Assembly (NCBI GenBank): GCA_025062275.1
Contig: JANXAP010000009.1
Span: 40,366 to 104,365 of the forward strand
DNA: 64,000 nucleotides
Source: Dehalococcoidia bacterium
GTDB lineage: Bacteria; Chloroflexota; Dehalococcoidia; SM23-28-2; HRBIN24
Reading direction: 5' to 3'
Below, piece by piece: positions 9,082 through 18,362 of the stretch. Position numbers and translations under genes: made by a program. The notes under the pieces were generated by a model that saw only the letters and a program-made list of their open reading frames with translations, did not search any database and was not told the DNA's origin. Numbering within the stretch: position 1 is the stretch's first letter; each line of letters begins with the position of its first letter.

Positions 9082-9116
9082 AGGCCTCTTCTCGACACCG
9101 GAAGGGGCTTTTCTTT
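9082..9116 (+). terminator. Intrinsic terminator of the SAM-I riboswitch
   Basis: A 10-bp stem (AGGCCTCTTC with GAAGGGGCTT, including G-T pairs) closes a 9-nt loop and is followed by TTCTTT. A competing antiterminator is available: AGAAAAGGC, just after the P1 3' strand, can pair with GCCTCTTCT of the terminator 5' arm. This is the usual OFF-switch arrangement, in which high SAM stops transcription about 100 nt before the gene. Confidence 0.8.
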
Positions 9117-9215
9117 AAGCCAGGCGGAGGCAGAGCAGGGGTCGAAGGACGCAGCGCCAGGCCACGGCGGTCGGGAGGAGCCAGGGCACCTATCTTGGGC
9201 AGGAGGTCTGGCGCC

Positions 9216-10466
9216 ATGTCCTTCGCGAAGAACCTGCGCTGTCGCGAGTGCGGGCGGCTCTACTCGCTCGACCCCATATACGTCTGTGAGTTCTGTTTCG
9301 GCCCCCTGGAGGTCATGTATGACTACGAGGCCCTGCGTCGGCACATCTCCCGTCGGCGCATCGAGCAGGGGCCCTTGACCATCTGGCGCTACGCTGACCT
9401 CCTGCCTGCCGAGGGGGAGCCGGTGGACATCGGCGCCGGCTTCACGCCCCTGCTGGAGGCCCGCAACCTGGGCCGGGCCCTGGGCCTCCGTCACCTTTAC
9501 CTGAAGAACGACTGCGTCAATCCCACCTGGTCCTTCAAGGACCGGGTGGTCTCGGTGGCGGCCACCAAGTCGCGAGAGTTCGGCTTCGACACTCTGGCCT
9601 GCGCCTCTACCGGCAACCTGGCCAACTCGGTGGCAGCCCACGCCGCCCGTGCCGGCCTGCGGGCGCTCGTCTTCGTGCCCGCCGACCTGGAGGCAGCCAA
9701 GATCCTCGGGTCGGCCATTTACGGGCCGGTGCTGGTGGCGGTGCGCGGCTCCTACGATGACGTGAACCGCCTGTGCAGCGAGCTGGCCGAGAAGTATCGC
9801 TGGGCCTTCGTCAACATCAACGTCCGCCCTTACTATGCCGAGGGGTCCAAGACCCTGGGCTACGAGGTATGCGAGCAGCTGGGCTGGCGCGCCCCCGACC
9901 ACTGCATCGTCCCCGCTGCCAGCGGCTCCCTGTTCACCAAGATCTACAAGGGCATCAAGGAGCTGGCCTGGCTGGGCCTCATCGAGTGGCGCAAGCCGCG
10001 CATGACCGCCGCCCAGGCGCTGGGCTGCTCGCCCATTGTAGAGGCCTGGGACCGGGGCAGCTTCGACATCCGGCCGCAGCGGCCCAACACCATTGCCAAG
10101 TCGCTGGCCATCGGCAATCCGGCCGATGGCTATTACGCCCTGAAGGTGCTAGCCGAGACGGACGGCTACGGGGTGGCAGTGACCGACGAGGAGGTGGTGG
10201 AGGGCATCAAGCTCCTGGCCGAGACGGAGGGCGTCTTCGCCGAGACGGCCGGGGGCGTGGTGGTGGCCGCCCTGCGGCGCCTGGCCCGCGAGGGGCGTAT
10301 CGACCCCGACGAGACTGTGGTAGCCTTCATAACGGGAGCCGGGCTCAAGACGGCCGAGGCCGTCCAGGACGCCCTGGCCGAGCCGGTGCTGGTGGACCCC
10401 ACCATCGCCTCCTTCGAGGAGGCCATCGCCCGGCGGCAGGGCGCCCTGCCCACCGCCCGCGGCTAG
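9216..10466 (+). CDS. Threonine synthase family PLP enzyme, candidate O-phosphohomoserine-dependent homocysteine synthase
   Basis: 416 residues from ATG 9216, behind AGGAGG at 9201; the open frame to 9024 is riboswitch leader. An N-terminal zinc ribbon carries C9-x2-C12 and C24-x2-C27. The PLP lysine is K108 in NPTWSFKDR, with the phosphate-binding loop ASTGNLANS. These are threonine synthase (ThrC) features, and ThrC acts on O-phosphohomoserine. Control by a SAM riboswitch, with NIL and ubiquitin-like carrier genes directly downstream, suggests that a carrier-bound thiocarboxylate may attack the same substrate to make homocysteine. That reassignment is inference; plain threonine synthase remains the sequence-based call. 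Confidence 0.8.
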   Translation: MSFAKNLRCRECGRLYSLDPIYVCEFCFGPLEVMYDYEALRRHISRRRIEQGPLTIWRYADLLPAEGEPVDIGAGFTPLLEARNLGRALGLRHLYLKNDCVNPTWSFKDRVVSVAATKSREFGFDTLACASTGNLANSVAAHAARAGLRALVFVPADLEAAKILGSAIYGPVLVAVRGSYDDVNRLCSELAEKYRWAFVNINVRPYYAEGSKTLGYEVCEQLGWRAPDHCIVPAASGSLFTKIYKGIKELAWLGLIEWRKPRMTAAQALGCSPIVEAWDRGSFDIRPQRPNTIAKSLAIGNPADGYYALKVLAETDGYGVAVTDEEVVEGIKLLAETEGVFAETAGGVVVAALRRLAREGRIDPDETVVAFITGAGLKTAEAVQDALAEPVLVDPTIASFEEAIARRQGALPTARG

Positions 10467-10475
10467 GAGTCGACG

Positions 10476-10718
10476 GTGGCCAAACAGAGGGTCAAGTTCA
10501 CCTTTCCGCCGCACCTCATACAGGAGCCCATCATCTGGCGCCTGGGGAGGCAGTTCGACCTGGTGACCAACATCCGCCGGGCCGACGTCGCCGAGGACCG
10601 GGGCTGGGTGATACTGGAGCTGGAAGGGGAGATGGAGGAGATCGAGCGGGGCATCCGCTGGGTCCAGGAACAGGGCGTGCGGGTAGACCCCGTCCCGGGC
10701 GATATCGTGGAGGGTTAA
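10476..10718 (+). CDS. NIL domain-containing protein
   Basis: 80 residues, GTG start 10476, nine bases after the ThrC-like stop. The whole protein is one ferredoxin-like NIL domain: an opening strand RVKFTFPPHLIQEPIIW, then FDLVTNIRRADVAED, then GWVILELEGE and a helix ending in a GVRVDP strand. NIL domains sit at the C-terminus of the methionine importer ATPase MetN, where they bind methionine, and in anaerobe proteins linked to homocysteine formation. Here it may sense methionine or assist the ThrC-like enzyme. Confidence 0.85.
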   Translation: MAKQRVKFTFPPHLIQEPIIWRLGRQFDLVTNIRRADVAEDRGWVILELEGEMEEIERGIRWVQEQGVRVDPVPGDIVEG

Positions 10719-10729
10719 GAGGAGCAGAG

Positions 10730-11005
10730 ATGAGCATCACGGTGCGCATCCCTACGCCACTACGAGCCCTCACCGGCCAGCAGGACGTGGTGGTCGGTGA
10801 CGGCAGCCGCCTCATCGAGTGCATCGAAGCACTCGACGCCCGCTACCCGGGCATCAAGGAGCGGCTGGTAGACGAGGCCGGCCAGATCCGCCGCTTCGTC
10901 AACATCTACGTCAACGGCGAGGACGTGCGCTTCCTGCAGGGGCTGGACACCCCCTTGAAGCCCGGCGACGAGGTCAGCATAGTCCCTGCCGTGGCCGGGG
11001 GCTGA
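10730..11005 (+). CDS. Ubiquitin-like sulfur carrier protein 1 (MoaD/ThiS/CysO family)
   Basis: 91 residues, ATG 10730 after an AGGAG site. Beta-grasp pattern: the strand ITVRIPTPLRALTG, a helix with LIECIEALDARYPG, the strand FVNIYVNGEDVRF, then DEVSIVPAVAGG. The chain ends exactly in Gly-Gly, so it could be adenylated by an E1 and converted to a thiocarboxylate without trimming. Adjacent to the ThrC-like and NIL genes and 12 bp after the latter. A CysO-type role as sulfide donor for amino-acid synthesis is more likely than molybdopterin synthesis, since no moa genes are nearby. Confidence 0.88.
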   Translation: MSITVRIPTPLRALTGQQDVVVGDGSRLIECIEALDARYPGIKERLVDEAGQIRRFVNIYVNGEDVRFLQGLDTPLKPGDEVSIVPAVAGG

Positions 11006-11026
11006 GGCCCCCCAACGGCCCCGTCC

Positions 11027-11056
11027 TTGCCCCGCCCTCATGGGGCATGATATGAT
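11027..11056 (+). promoter_or_regulatory. Candidate promoter and operator of the Rrf2 gene
   Basis: TTGCCC at 11027-11032, an 18-bp spacer and TATGAT at 11051-11056. Just downstream, at 11059-11073, lies TTGACGGGATTACTC. It covers the expected transcription start and could be an Rrf2-type operator for autoregulation. The promoter allows the second half of the cluster to be expressed independently of the riboswitch. Confidence 0.4.
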
Positions 11057-11097
11057 TGTTGACGGGATTACTCTACTTTTTGGGGAACGGGCGGGGC

Positions 11098-11541
11098 ATG
11101 CGCGTCTCTACCAAGGGCGACTACGGCATACGGGCGCTCATCGAGCTGGCCCACCACTACGGCGAGGGGCGGCCCATCCAGAGCAGCGAGATAGCCGCTC
11201 GCCAGAAGATACCCGAGTCCTACCTGGAGCAGCTGCTGGCCACCCTGCGCCGGGCAGGCTTCATCCGCTCCATCCGCGGCCCTGCCGGAGGCCACGCCTT
11301 GCTGCGCCACCCCGACGAGATCCGCGTCAGCGAGGTAGTGGAGGCTCTGGAGGGCAAGATCATGCCCATCGAGTGCCTGGACGAGGCCTCCGAGTGCACC
11401 CGCGCCGGCGGCTGCGCCCAGAGGGAGATGTGGGAGCGAGTCCAGCAGGCCATACTGGAGGTGCTGGAGAACACCACCATTGGCGAGCTGGCAGCCAGGG
11501 ACAGGCAGCGAGCGGTCAGGGCCGACCGTTATGTCATCTGA
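11098..11541 (+). CDS. Rrf2-family transcriptional regulator (IscR/CymR-like)
   Basis: 147 residues from ATG 11098; the frame opens earlier, but MRVSTKGDYGIRAL is the standard Rrf2 N-terminus. The winged helix covers about 1-80. The C-terminal half contains C93, C100 and C106, spaced as in IscR, so a [2Fe-2S] cluster is possible. CymR, a cysteine-metabolism repressor of the same family, normally lacks these cysteines. Twelve bases separate it from cysK. It probably controls the sulfur genes in response to cluster status or cysteine. Confidence 0.88.
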   Translation: MRVSTKGDYGIRALIELAHHYGEGRPIQSSEIAARQKIPESYLEQLLATLRRAGFIRSIRGPAGGHALLRHPDEIRVSEVVEALEGKIMPIECLDEASECTRAGGCAQREMWERVQQAILEVLENTTIGELAARDRQRAVRADRYVI

Positions 11542-11553
11542 GGCGACACGGAC

Positions 11554-12474
11554 ATGCCTAGGCGGGGCCGAATAGCTGACAGCGTCCTCGACCTCATCGG
11601 CGACACCCCCATGGTGCGCCTGCGCCGGGTGGTGCCCGAGGGGGCAGCCGAGGTCCTCGCCAAGGTAGAGTCCCTCAACCCGGCCGGCTCGGTGAAGGAC
11701 CGCATCGCCCTGGCCATGATCGAGGACGCCGAGCGTCGGGGCCTCATCAAGCCCGGAGACACCATCGTGGAGCCCACCAGCGGCAACACGGGAATAGGCC
11801 TGGCCATGGTGGCCGCCGTCAAGGGCTATCGCCTCATCGTAACCATGCCGGAGGACATGAGCCTCGCCCGTCGCGATCTCCTGGCCCGCTTCGGCGCCGA
11901 GGTGGTGTTGACGCCGGCCATCGAGGGCATGACGGGCGCCGTGTACGCCGCCGAGGAGCTGGTGCGCAACAACCCGGGCTACTTCATGCCCCAGCAGTTC
12001 GAGAACCCGGCCAATCCCGAGATCCACCGCCGCACCACCGCCCTGGAGGTGCTGGAGGCCACCGAGGGGAGGCTGGACGCCTTCGTGGCCGGGGTGGGCA
12101 CCGGCGGCACCATCACCGGCGTGGGCGAGGTGCTGAAGGAGCACGACCCCAACATCCTGGTGGTGGCGGTGGAGCCGGCGCGCTCGCCGGTGCTCCAGGG
12201 CGGCCGCCCCGGCCTGCACGGCATCCAGGGCATCGGCGCCAGCTTCGTGCCGGGGGTGCTGAACCGGCGCATCATCGACCAGGTCATCGGCATCGGCGAC
12301 GAGGAGGCCATGAGCATGGCGCGCCGTCTGGCCCGGGAAGAGGGGCTGCTGGTGGGCATTTCGTCCGGGGCCAACGTGGCCGCCGCTATCCGAGTGGCAC
12401 GACGCCTGGGCAAGGGAAAGCGAGTGGTAACGGTGCTCCCCGACACGGGCGAGCGCTACAGCTTCCTGGAATGA
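11554..12474 (+). CDS. cysK: Cysteine synthase (CysK-type)
   Basis: 306 residues, ATG 11554. A PLP fold-type II enzyme with Schiff-base lysine K48 in NPAGSVKDR, substrate loop PTSGNTGIG, and the PLP-phosphate loop GTGGTITG. The C-terminal part has the serine motif SSGAN. It would convert O-acetylserine plus sulfide to cysteine, though a related amino acid donor is possible. The end, DTGERYSF, is CysK-like and differs from the CysM-type enzyme downstream. Between the Rrf2 gene and the carrier-E1 fusion. Confidence 0.93.
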   Translation: MPRRGRIADSVLDLIGDTPMVRLRRVVPEGAAEVLAKVESLNPAGSVKDRIALAMIEDAERRGLIKPGDTIVEPTSGNTGIGLAMVAAVKGYRLIVTMPEDMSLARRDLLARFGAEVVLTPAIEGMTGAVYAAEELVRNNPGYFMPQQFENPANPEIHRRTTALEVLEATEGRLDAFVAGVGTGGTITGVGEVLKEHDPNILVVAVEPARSPVLQGGRPGLHGIQGIGASFVPGVLNRRIIDQVIGIGDEEAMSMARRLAREEGLLVGISSGANVAAAIRVARRLGKGKRVVTVLPDTGERYSFLE

Positions 12475-12490
12475 CAGGAGGAGAGGAGCT

Positions 12491-13582
12491 TTGGGCGTGA
12501 ACGTCTACATACCGACGCCCTTCCGCAAGCTGGCCGGCAACCAGGCCTACGTGCAGGCCGAGGGCCGCACGGTTCGGGAGGTGCTGGAGCACCTGGCCCA
12601 GCGCTACCCCGGCCTGGCCAGCATGGTCTTCGACCAGGACCGGCGCATTCAGGCCCACATCAACGTCTACCTCAACAGCCAGGAGATCCACAGCCTGCAG
12701 GGGCCCGAGACGCCCGTGCGGGACGGGGACGAGGTGGCCGTCATCCCCGCCCTGGCGGGCGGACAGGTCCTCACTCCCGAGCAGGTAATGCGCTACTCGC
12801 GGCACATCATCATGCCCCAGGTGGGGCCACTGGGCCAGCGCAAGCTGATGGCCGCCAAGGTCCTGGTGGTGGGCGCCGGCGGACTGGGAGGCCCGGCGGC
12901 CCTCTATCTGGCGCTGGCCGGGGTCGGGACCATCGGCATAGTCGATTTCGACGTGGTGGACCTGTCCAACCTGCAGCGGCAAGTCCTGCACCAGAACGAC
13001 GACGTTGGCAAGCCCAAGACCCAGTCGGCCAAGGAGACGCTCCTCGCCTACAACCCGGACGTGAACGTGGTGCTCCACGAGGCACCCCTCACGTCCGACA
13101 ATGCCATGGACATCATCCCCCAGTACGACATCGTCATAAACGGGGCCGACAACTTCACCACTCGCTATCTGGTCAACGACGCATGCTACTTTGCGGGTAA
13201 GCCGCTGGTGGACGCAGCCATCCTCATGTTCGATGCCCAGCTGACGGTGTTCGTGCCCGGGCAGGGCTGCTACCGCTGTCTCTTCCCCTCGCCGCCTCCG
13301 CCCGGGGCGGTGCCCAACTGCGCCGAGGCGGGGGTGCTGGGCGCGCTGACGGGGGTCATCGGCTCCCTGCAGGCCATCGAGGCCATGAAGCTCATCCTGG
13401 GCATCGGCGAGCCCATGGTGGGGCGGCTGCTGCTCTACGACGCCCTGGCGGGGGAGTTCCGGACGGTGAAGGTGCGGCGCGACCCCAAGTGCCCCCTGTG
13501 CGGCGACGACCCCACCATTACCGAGCTGATCGACTACGAGGGATTCTGCGGCGCCCCCTTCCCGGGCCGCCAGCACTCGTAG
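12491..13582 (+). CDS. Ubiquitin-like carrier fused to a ThiF/MoeB E1-like enzyme
   Basis: 363 residues, TTG start 12491 behind GGAGGAGAGG (GTG 12497 is an alternative). Residues 1-91 form a MoaD/ThiS-like beta-grasp domain whose Gly90-Gly91 is internal. Residues 92-363 are an E1-like adenylating domain with the ATP loop GAGGLGG, the arginine motif LSNLQRQ, the cysteine NCAEAGVLG, and zinc pairs CYRC and CPLC. The tail stops shortly after the IDYEGFCG segment, which in MoeZ-type enzymes leads into a rhodanese domain; that domain is missing. It probably activates the carriers of this cluster. Confidence 0.9.
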   Translation: MGVNVYIPTPFRKLAGNQAYVQAEGRTVREVLEHLAQRYPGLASMVFDQDRRIQAHINVYLNSQEIHSLQGPETPVRDGDEVAVIPALAGGQVLTPEQVMRYSRHIIMPQVGPLGQRKLMAAKVLVVGAGGLGGPAALYLALAGVGTIGIVDFDVVDLSNLQRQVLHQNDDVGKPKTQSAKETLLAYNPDVNVVLHEAPLTSDNAMDIIPQYDIVINGADNFTTRYLVNDACYFAGKPLVDAAILMFDAQLTVFVPGQGCYRCLFPSPPPPGAVPNCAEAGVLGALTGVIGSLQAIEAMKLILGIGEPMVGRLLLYDALAGEFRTVKVRRDPKCPLCGDDPTITELIDYEGFCGAPFPGRQHS

Positions 13583-13607
13583 GTATGCGCAAAATAGACA
13601 GCGCAAT

Positions 13608-13613
13608 TATAAT
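13608..13613 (+). promoter_or_regulatory. -10 element before carrier 3
   Basis: A perfect TATAAT within an AT-rich spacer between the E1 fusion and the third carrier gene, 18 nt before its ATG at 13632. No good -35 is visible. The carrier-cysM pair may have its own transcript with a very short leader. Confidence 0.4.
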
Positions 13614-13631
13614 GAAGTGCAGGCGGGTGCC

Positions 13632-13899
13632 ATGACGGTCGAAGTTCGTCTGACCGCTAACCTGCAGCGCCTGGCCGGTGGCCAGCGCTCCGTCCAGGTG
13701 GAGGCGCGAACGGTGCGGGAACTGCTGGAGCGGCTGGAGGCCCTCTACCCCGGTTTCAAGGGCAGCGTGCTGGACAACGGCCAGCTGCACCGCTTCGTCA
13801 ACATCTTCCTCAACGACGAAGACATCCGCTTCTTGCAGCAGCTGGAGACCCCCCTGAAGGACGGGGACGTGGTCTCCATTCTGCCCGCCCTGGCGGGGG

Positions 13900-13916
<17 letters not shown>
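13632..13916 (+). CDS. Ubiquitin-like sulfur carrier protein 3 (CysO-like, C-terminal tail)
   Basis: 94 residues from ATG 13632. Same beta-grasp pattern as the other two carriers (TVEVRLTANLQRLAGG, helix with LLERLEALYPG, FVNIFLNDEDIRF, DGDVVSILPALAGG). The Gly-Gly is followed by four residues, EGGR, so a protease would have to trim it before adenylation. The 3' end overlaps the CysM-like gene by 17 bp, a strong sign the two work together, as CysO and CysM do in Mycobacterium. Confidence 0.88.
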
Positions 13917-14910
<994 letters not shown>

Positions 14911-14934
14911 CCCGGACCGAGCCGGGCACCGTGC

Positions 14935-14940
14935 TATACT
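14935..14940 (+). promoter_or_regulatory. Possible -10 element of the DegV-family gene
   Basis: TATACT lies 30 nt before the TTG start of the next gene, just after the cysM stop. The -35 region is poor, so this is a weak call. Confidence 0.3.
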
Positions 14941-14970
14941 GGCCCCGAGCCTTCAGCACGGAGGTGGCAC

Positions 14971-15816
14971 TTGCCGGTAAAGATCGTCACCGACAGCACG
15001 GCCGACCTCCCTCCCGAGCTGGTGCGCGAGCTGGACATCGCTGTCGTCCCCCTTACCGTCGTTTTCGGCGACCGCGCTTACAAGGAGGGGATAGACATAG
15101 ACCACGATACCTTCTACCGCCTCCTGCAGGAGAGCAAGACTCTGCCCACCACCTCGGCCCCCTCGGTGGGCGAGATGCTCCAGGCCTACGAGGAGGTGCT
15201 GCAGGAGGCGGACGAGCTGGTCTGCATCCACATATCGTCCAAGCTTTCGGCCACCTATAATAACGCCTGCCGTGCCGCCGAGGCCCTGCGGGAGCGGGGC
15301 GCCCGCATCGAGGTGGTGGACTCGCTGAGCGTGTCCATGGGCATGGGATTCATCGTGCTGGCGGCGGCCAGGGCCGCCCGCGGCGGCGCCAGCATGGAGC
15401 AGGTGCTCGCCATCGCCCGCCACTGCGTGGACAGGGTGCGCCTTTACTTCGTGCTGGACACGCTGGAGTACCTGCGTCGGGGTGGGCGCATCGGCCGCGC
15501 CCGCGCCTTCCTGGGATCCCTCCTACACGTGAAGCCCATCCTCTCCCTGCGGGATGGGGAAGTGCACCCGGAAGGCCGCGTCCGCACACGTCAGCAGGCC
15601 CGCGAACGCCTGCTACAGCTCGCCCTGGCCACGCCACGCATCAAGGAGATGGCCATCGGCTACACCACCGACCGGGCAGAGGCCGAGGCCCTGCTGGAGC
15701 GGGTGCGGCCGATGCTCTCGCATGCCCAGCCCTACCTAGTGCGTATCGGCCCCGTGGTAGGCACCCACGCCGGGCCGGGGCTGCTGGGGGTCGGGACGCT
15801 GGAAGGGGAGGAATAG
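14971..15816 (+). CDS. DegV family fatty-acid-binding protein
   Basis: 281 residues, TTG start 14971 after GGAGGTG. DegV proteins (FakB) bind a fatty acid and present it to the kinase FakA for phosphorylation. Seen here are the opening KIVTDSTADLPPE, the serine loop TTSAPSVGEM, ISSKLSATYNNA, and the C-terminal GPVVGTHAGPG. All are family hallmarks. FakA is not in the window. It is followed closely by recG. Confidence 0.92.
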   Translation: MPVKIVTDSTADLPPELVRELDIAVVPLTVVFGDRAYKEGIDIDHDTFYRLLQESKTLPTTSAPSVGEMLQAYEEVLQEADELVCIHISSKLSATYNNACRAAEALRERGARIEVVDSLSVSMGMGFIVLAAARAARGGASMEQVLAIARHCVDRVRLYFVLDTLEYLRRGGRIGRARAFLGSLLHVKPILSLRDGEVHPEGRVRTRQQARERLLQLALATPRIKEMAIGYTTDRAEAEALLERVRPMLSHAQPYLVRIGPVVGTHAGPGLLGVGTLEGEE

Positions 15817-15849
15817 GGCGGCGGCGCCTCGGGGAGGGGATGGCGGACG

Positions 15850-18282
15850 GTGAAGGGCCCTCTGGAAGACCTGCGCAAAGTCCTGGAGCTGGAGAGGGCC
15901 AAGAGGTACAGCGACACCGCCGTGGTGGGGGGGCTGGACGCCTACCTGCGGCGTTTCCTGGCCCGGAACCGCCTGCCCGACGGCCACGAGCTCCTGCGCG
16001 TGATCTCCCTCCTCCCCCCAAGGGGCTACGCCTCCCTGCATCCCATCCAGCGGCGGCGGGTGGTGGAGGCCTTGCTGAAGGCCATCGCCCGCCCCGTGTC
16101 GACAGCCCGTCGGCCGCACCACGGGGCCGAGGCCAGCTACAATTCGGCCCTGCGTCTGGACGATCCCATCCACGCCCTGCGCGGCGTGAGCCGCCCCTAC
16201 GCCCAGAAGCTGGAGCGGCTGGGGATGCGCACCGTTGGCGACCTGCTCTATCACTTCCCCCACCGCTACAACGACTACAGCGCCGTCCGCAGCATATCCC
16301 AGCTGGCGGTGGGGGAGGAACAGACGGTCATCGCCACCGTCTGGACGGTCGCAGCCACTACCCTCGGGGGCCGCAAGGCCACCGAGGCCGTGGTCAGCGA
16401 TAACACCGGCACCCTGCGTCTGGTCTGGTGGGGCCAGACCCACGTGGCCAGGCAGTTGCGGCCCCGCATGCAGGCCGCCTTCTCCGGTCGGGTCACCGTC
16501 TTCCGCGGCCAGGTCCAGATGGAGAACCCCGAGTGGGAGCCTATCGACCAGGAGTCGGTCAACACCCGCCGCCTGGTGCCCGTGTACCCCAGCACCGAGG
16601 GCCTGTCGCAACGCTTCCTGCGTCGACTGGTGCGTCAGGCCCTCGACAGCTGCGCCGACCAGGTGCCCGAGGTGCTGCCTGTAGAGCTGCGCCAGCGGCT
16701 GCAGCTGTTGCCCATAGCCGAAGCCCTGCGTCAGGTCCACTTCCCCGACTCCCGCCATCAGATGGAGGAGGCCCGTCGCCGGCTGGCCTTCGAGGAGTTG
16801 CTGACAGTCCAGCTACTGGTGGTGCGGCGTCGACTGGAGTGGCAGCGGGGGGCCGAAGCGCCCGTTCTCTCCCTGCCCGAGGAGGTGCTGGAAGGCTTCG
16901 TCTCCTCCCTGCCCTTTCAGCTGACGGGTGCGCAGAGGAGGGCCATCGCCGACGTGCTGTCGGACCTGGCCCGGCCCGTACCCATGATCCGTCTCCTGGA
17001 GGGCGACGTAGGCAGCGGCAAGACGGTGGTGGCTGCCGCTGCCTTGCTGGCCTCTGCCTGGTCGGGCTGGCAGGGGGCCATCATGGCGCCGACGGAGATC
17101 CTGGCCGAGCAGCACTTTCGCACCCTCTGTCGATTGTTCGGCGCCCAGGGGGATGGCCCCTCCCAGGACGGCCCCTGGTTCGAGCTGGCCGGCCCGGGCT
17201 ATGCCGTGGCCTGCCCCGTCTACCTGGAGCGACCCTTGCGAATAGGGCTGCTCATTGGGGCGCTGCGTCCTGGCGAGAAGGCACAGGTGCAGACGGCGCT
17301 GGCCCGGGGCGAGATAGACATCGTCGTGGGCACCCACGCCCTCATTCAGGAGCATGTGCAGTTCGCCCGCCTGGGCCTGGCGGTCATCGACGAGCAGCAT
17401 CGCTTCGGTGTGGTCCAGCGGGCGGCCCTGCGCGAGAAGGGCCGCAGCCCTCACGTGCTGGTGATGACTGCCACCCCCATACCGCGCACCCTGGCCCTGA
17501 CCCTCTACGGCGATCTGGACGTCACCGTCCTGGACGAGATGCCGCCCGGTCGGCCGCCCGTCAAGACTTACCGCCTGCGGCCCAACCAGCGTCAGCAGGC
17601 GTACGAGTTCATCCGCCGACACGTGCGGCAGGGGAGGCAGGCCTACATAGTCTGCCCCCTCATCGAGGAGTCGGAGGCAGTGGCGGCGCGCGCCGCCGAG
17701 GCCGAATACGAGCGCCTGTCGCGGGAGGTCTTTCCCGACCTGCGCCTGGGCCTCATGCACGGCCGGATGCCGCCACGGGAGCGGGACGAGACGATGCGCC
17801 GCTTTCGCGACGGTGAGCTTGACATCCTGGTCACCACCACGGTGGTGGAGGTAGGGGTGGATGTCCCCAATGCTACCGTCATCCTCATCGAGGCTGCCGA
17901 CCGCTTCGGCCTGGCCCAGCTTCACCAGCTGCGGGGACGTGTGCGCCGCAGCCAGCACCAGAGCTTCTGCCTGCTGCTGTCGGAGAACCGCTCCGAGGAG
18001 GCCCAGGAGCGGCTGCGCATCCTGGAAACGGTGCATGATGGCTTCCGACTGGCCGAGGAAGACCTGCGCCTGAGAGGCCCCGGCGAATACTTCGGCGTGC
18101 GCCAGTCGGGCATGCCCGACCTGAAGGTGGCCAGCATAACCGATACGCCCCTCATCGAGCTGGCCCGCAAGGAAGCGACCCGCATCCTGGAATCGGATCC
18201 CGACCTGTCCCGGCCCGAGCACCGCCACCTGCGCCAGCGTCTCTCCCGCCTGCTGGAGGGCGTCACGGCCGAGATCAGCTAG
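15850..18282 (+). CDS. recG: ATP-dependent DNA helicase RecG
   Basis: 810 residues from GTG 15850. It opens with a helical N-terminal extension of about 100 residues. The wedge/OB domain follows (ALRGVSRPYAQKLERLG to VWWGQ), then the helicase core: Walker A in EGDVGSGKTV, motif II VIDEQHRFG, motif III MTATPIPRT, and motif VI QLRGRVRRS. RecG remodels stalled replication forks. Length matches the family. The 33-bp gap to the DegV gene suggests cotranscription. Confidence 0.96.
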   Translation: MKGPLEDLRKVLELERAKRYSDTAVVGGLDAYLRRFLARNRLPDGHELLRVISLLPPRGYASLHPIQRRRVVEALLKAIARPVSTARRPHHGAEASYNSALRLDDPIHALRGVSRPYAQKLERLGMRTVGDLLYHFPHRYNDYSAVRSISQLAVGEEQTVIATVWTVAATTLGGRKATEAVVSDNTGTLRLVWWGQTHVARQLRPRMQAAFSGRVTVFRGQVQMENPEWEPIDQESVNTRRLVPVYPSTEGLSQRFLRRLVRQALDSCADQVPEVLPVELRQRLQLLPIAEALRQVHFPDSRHQMEEARRRLAFEELLTVQLLVVRRRLEWQRGAEAPVLSLPEEVLEGFVSSLPFQLTGAQRRAIADVLSDLARPVPMIRLLEGDVGSGKTVVAAAALLASAWSGWQGAIMAPTEILAEQHFRTLCRLFGAQGDGPSQDGPWFELAGPGYAVACPVYLERPLRIGLLIGALRPGEKAQVQTALARGEIDIVVGTHALIQEHVQFARLGLAVIDEQHRFGVVQRAALREKGRSPHVLVMTATPIPRTLALTLYGDLDVTVLDEMPPGRPPVKTYRLRPNQRQQAYEFIRRHVRQGRQAYIVCPLIEESEAVAARAAEAEYERLSREVFPDLRLGLMHGRMPPRERDETMRRFRDGELDILVTTTVVEVGVDVPNATVILIEAADRFGLAQLHQLRGRVRRSQHQSFCLLLSENRSEEAQERLRILETVHDGFRLAEEDLRLRGPGEYFGVRQSGMPDLKVASITDTPLIELARKEATRILESDPDLSRPEHRHLRQRLSRLLEGVTAEIS

Positions 18283-18362
18283 GTGCACCCGCGGGGGCCT
18301 TGGGTTAGAATCTAGTCGGTGCCGCCTCTGCCCGGCAGCACCGCTTCTGGAGGACTCCCCCG

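Noticed and set aside
15236..15265. A TATAAT-like sequence inside the DegV-family gene
   Set aside because: In the coding region with no -35 and no gene start after it; a chance match.
16813..18288. Long antisense open frame over recG
   Set aside because: The same GC-driven artefact; recG has all helicase motifs on the plus strand.
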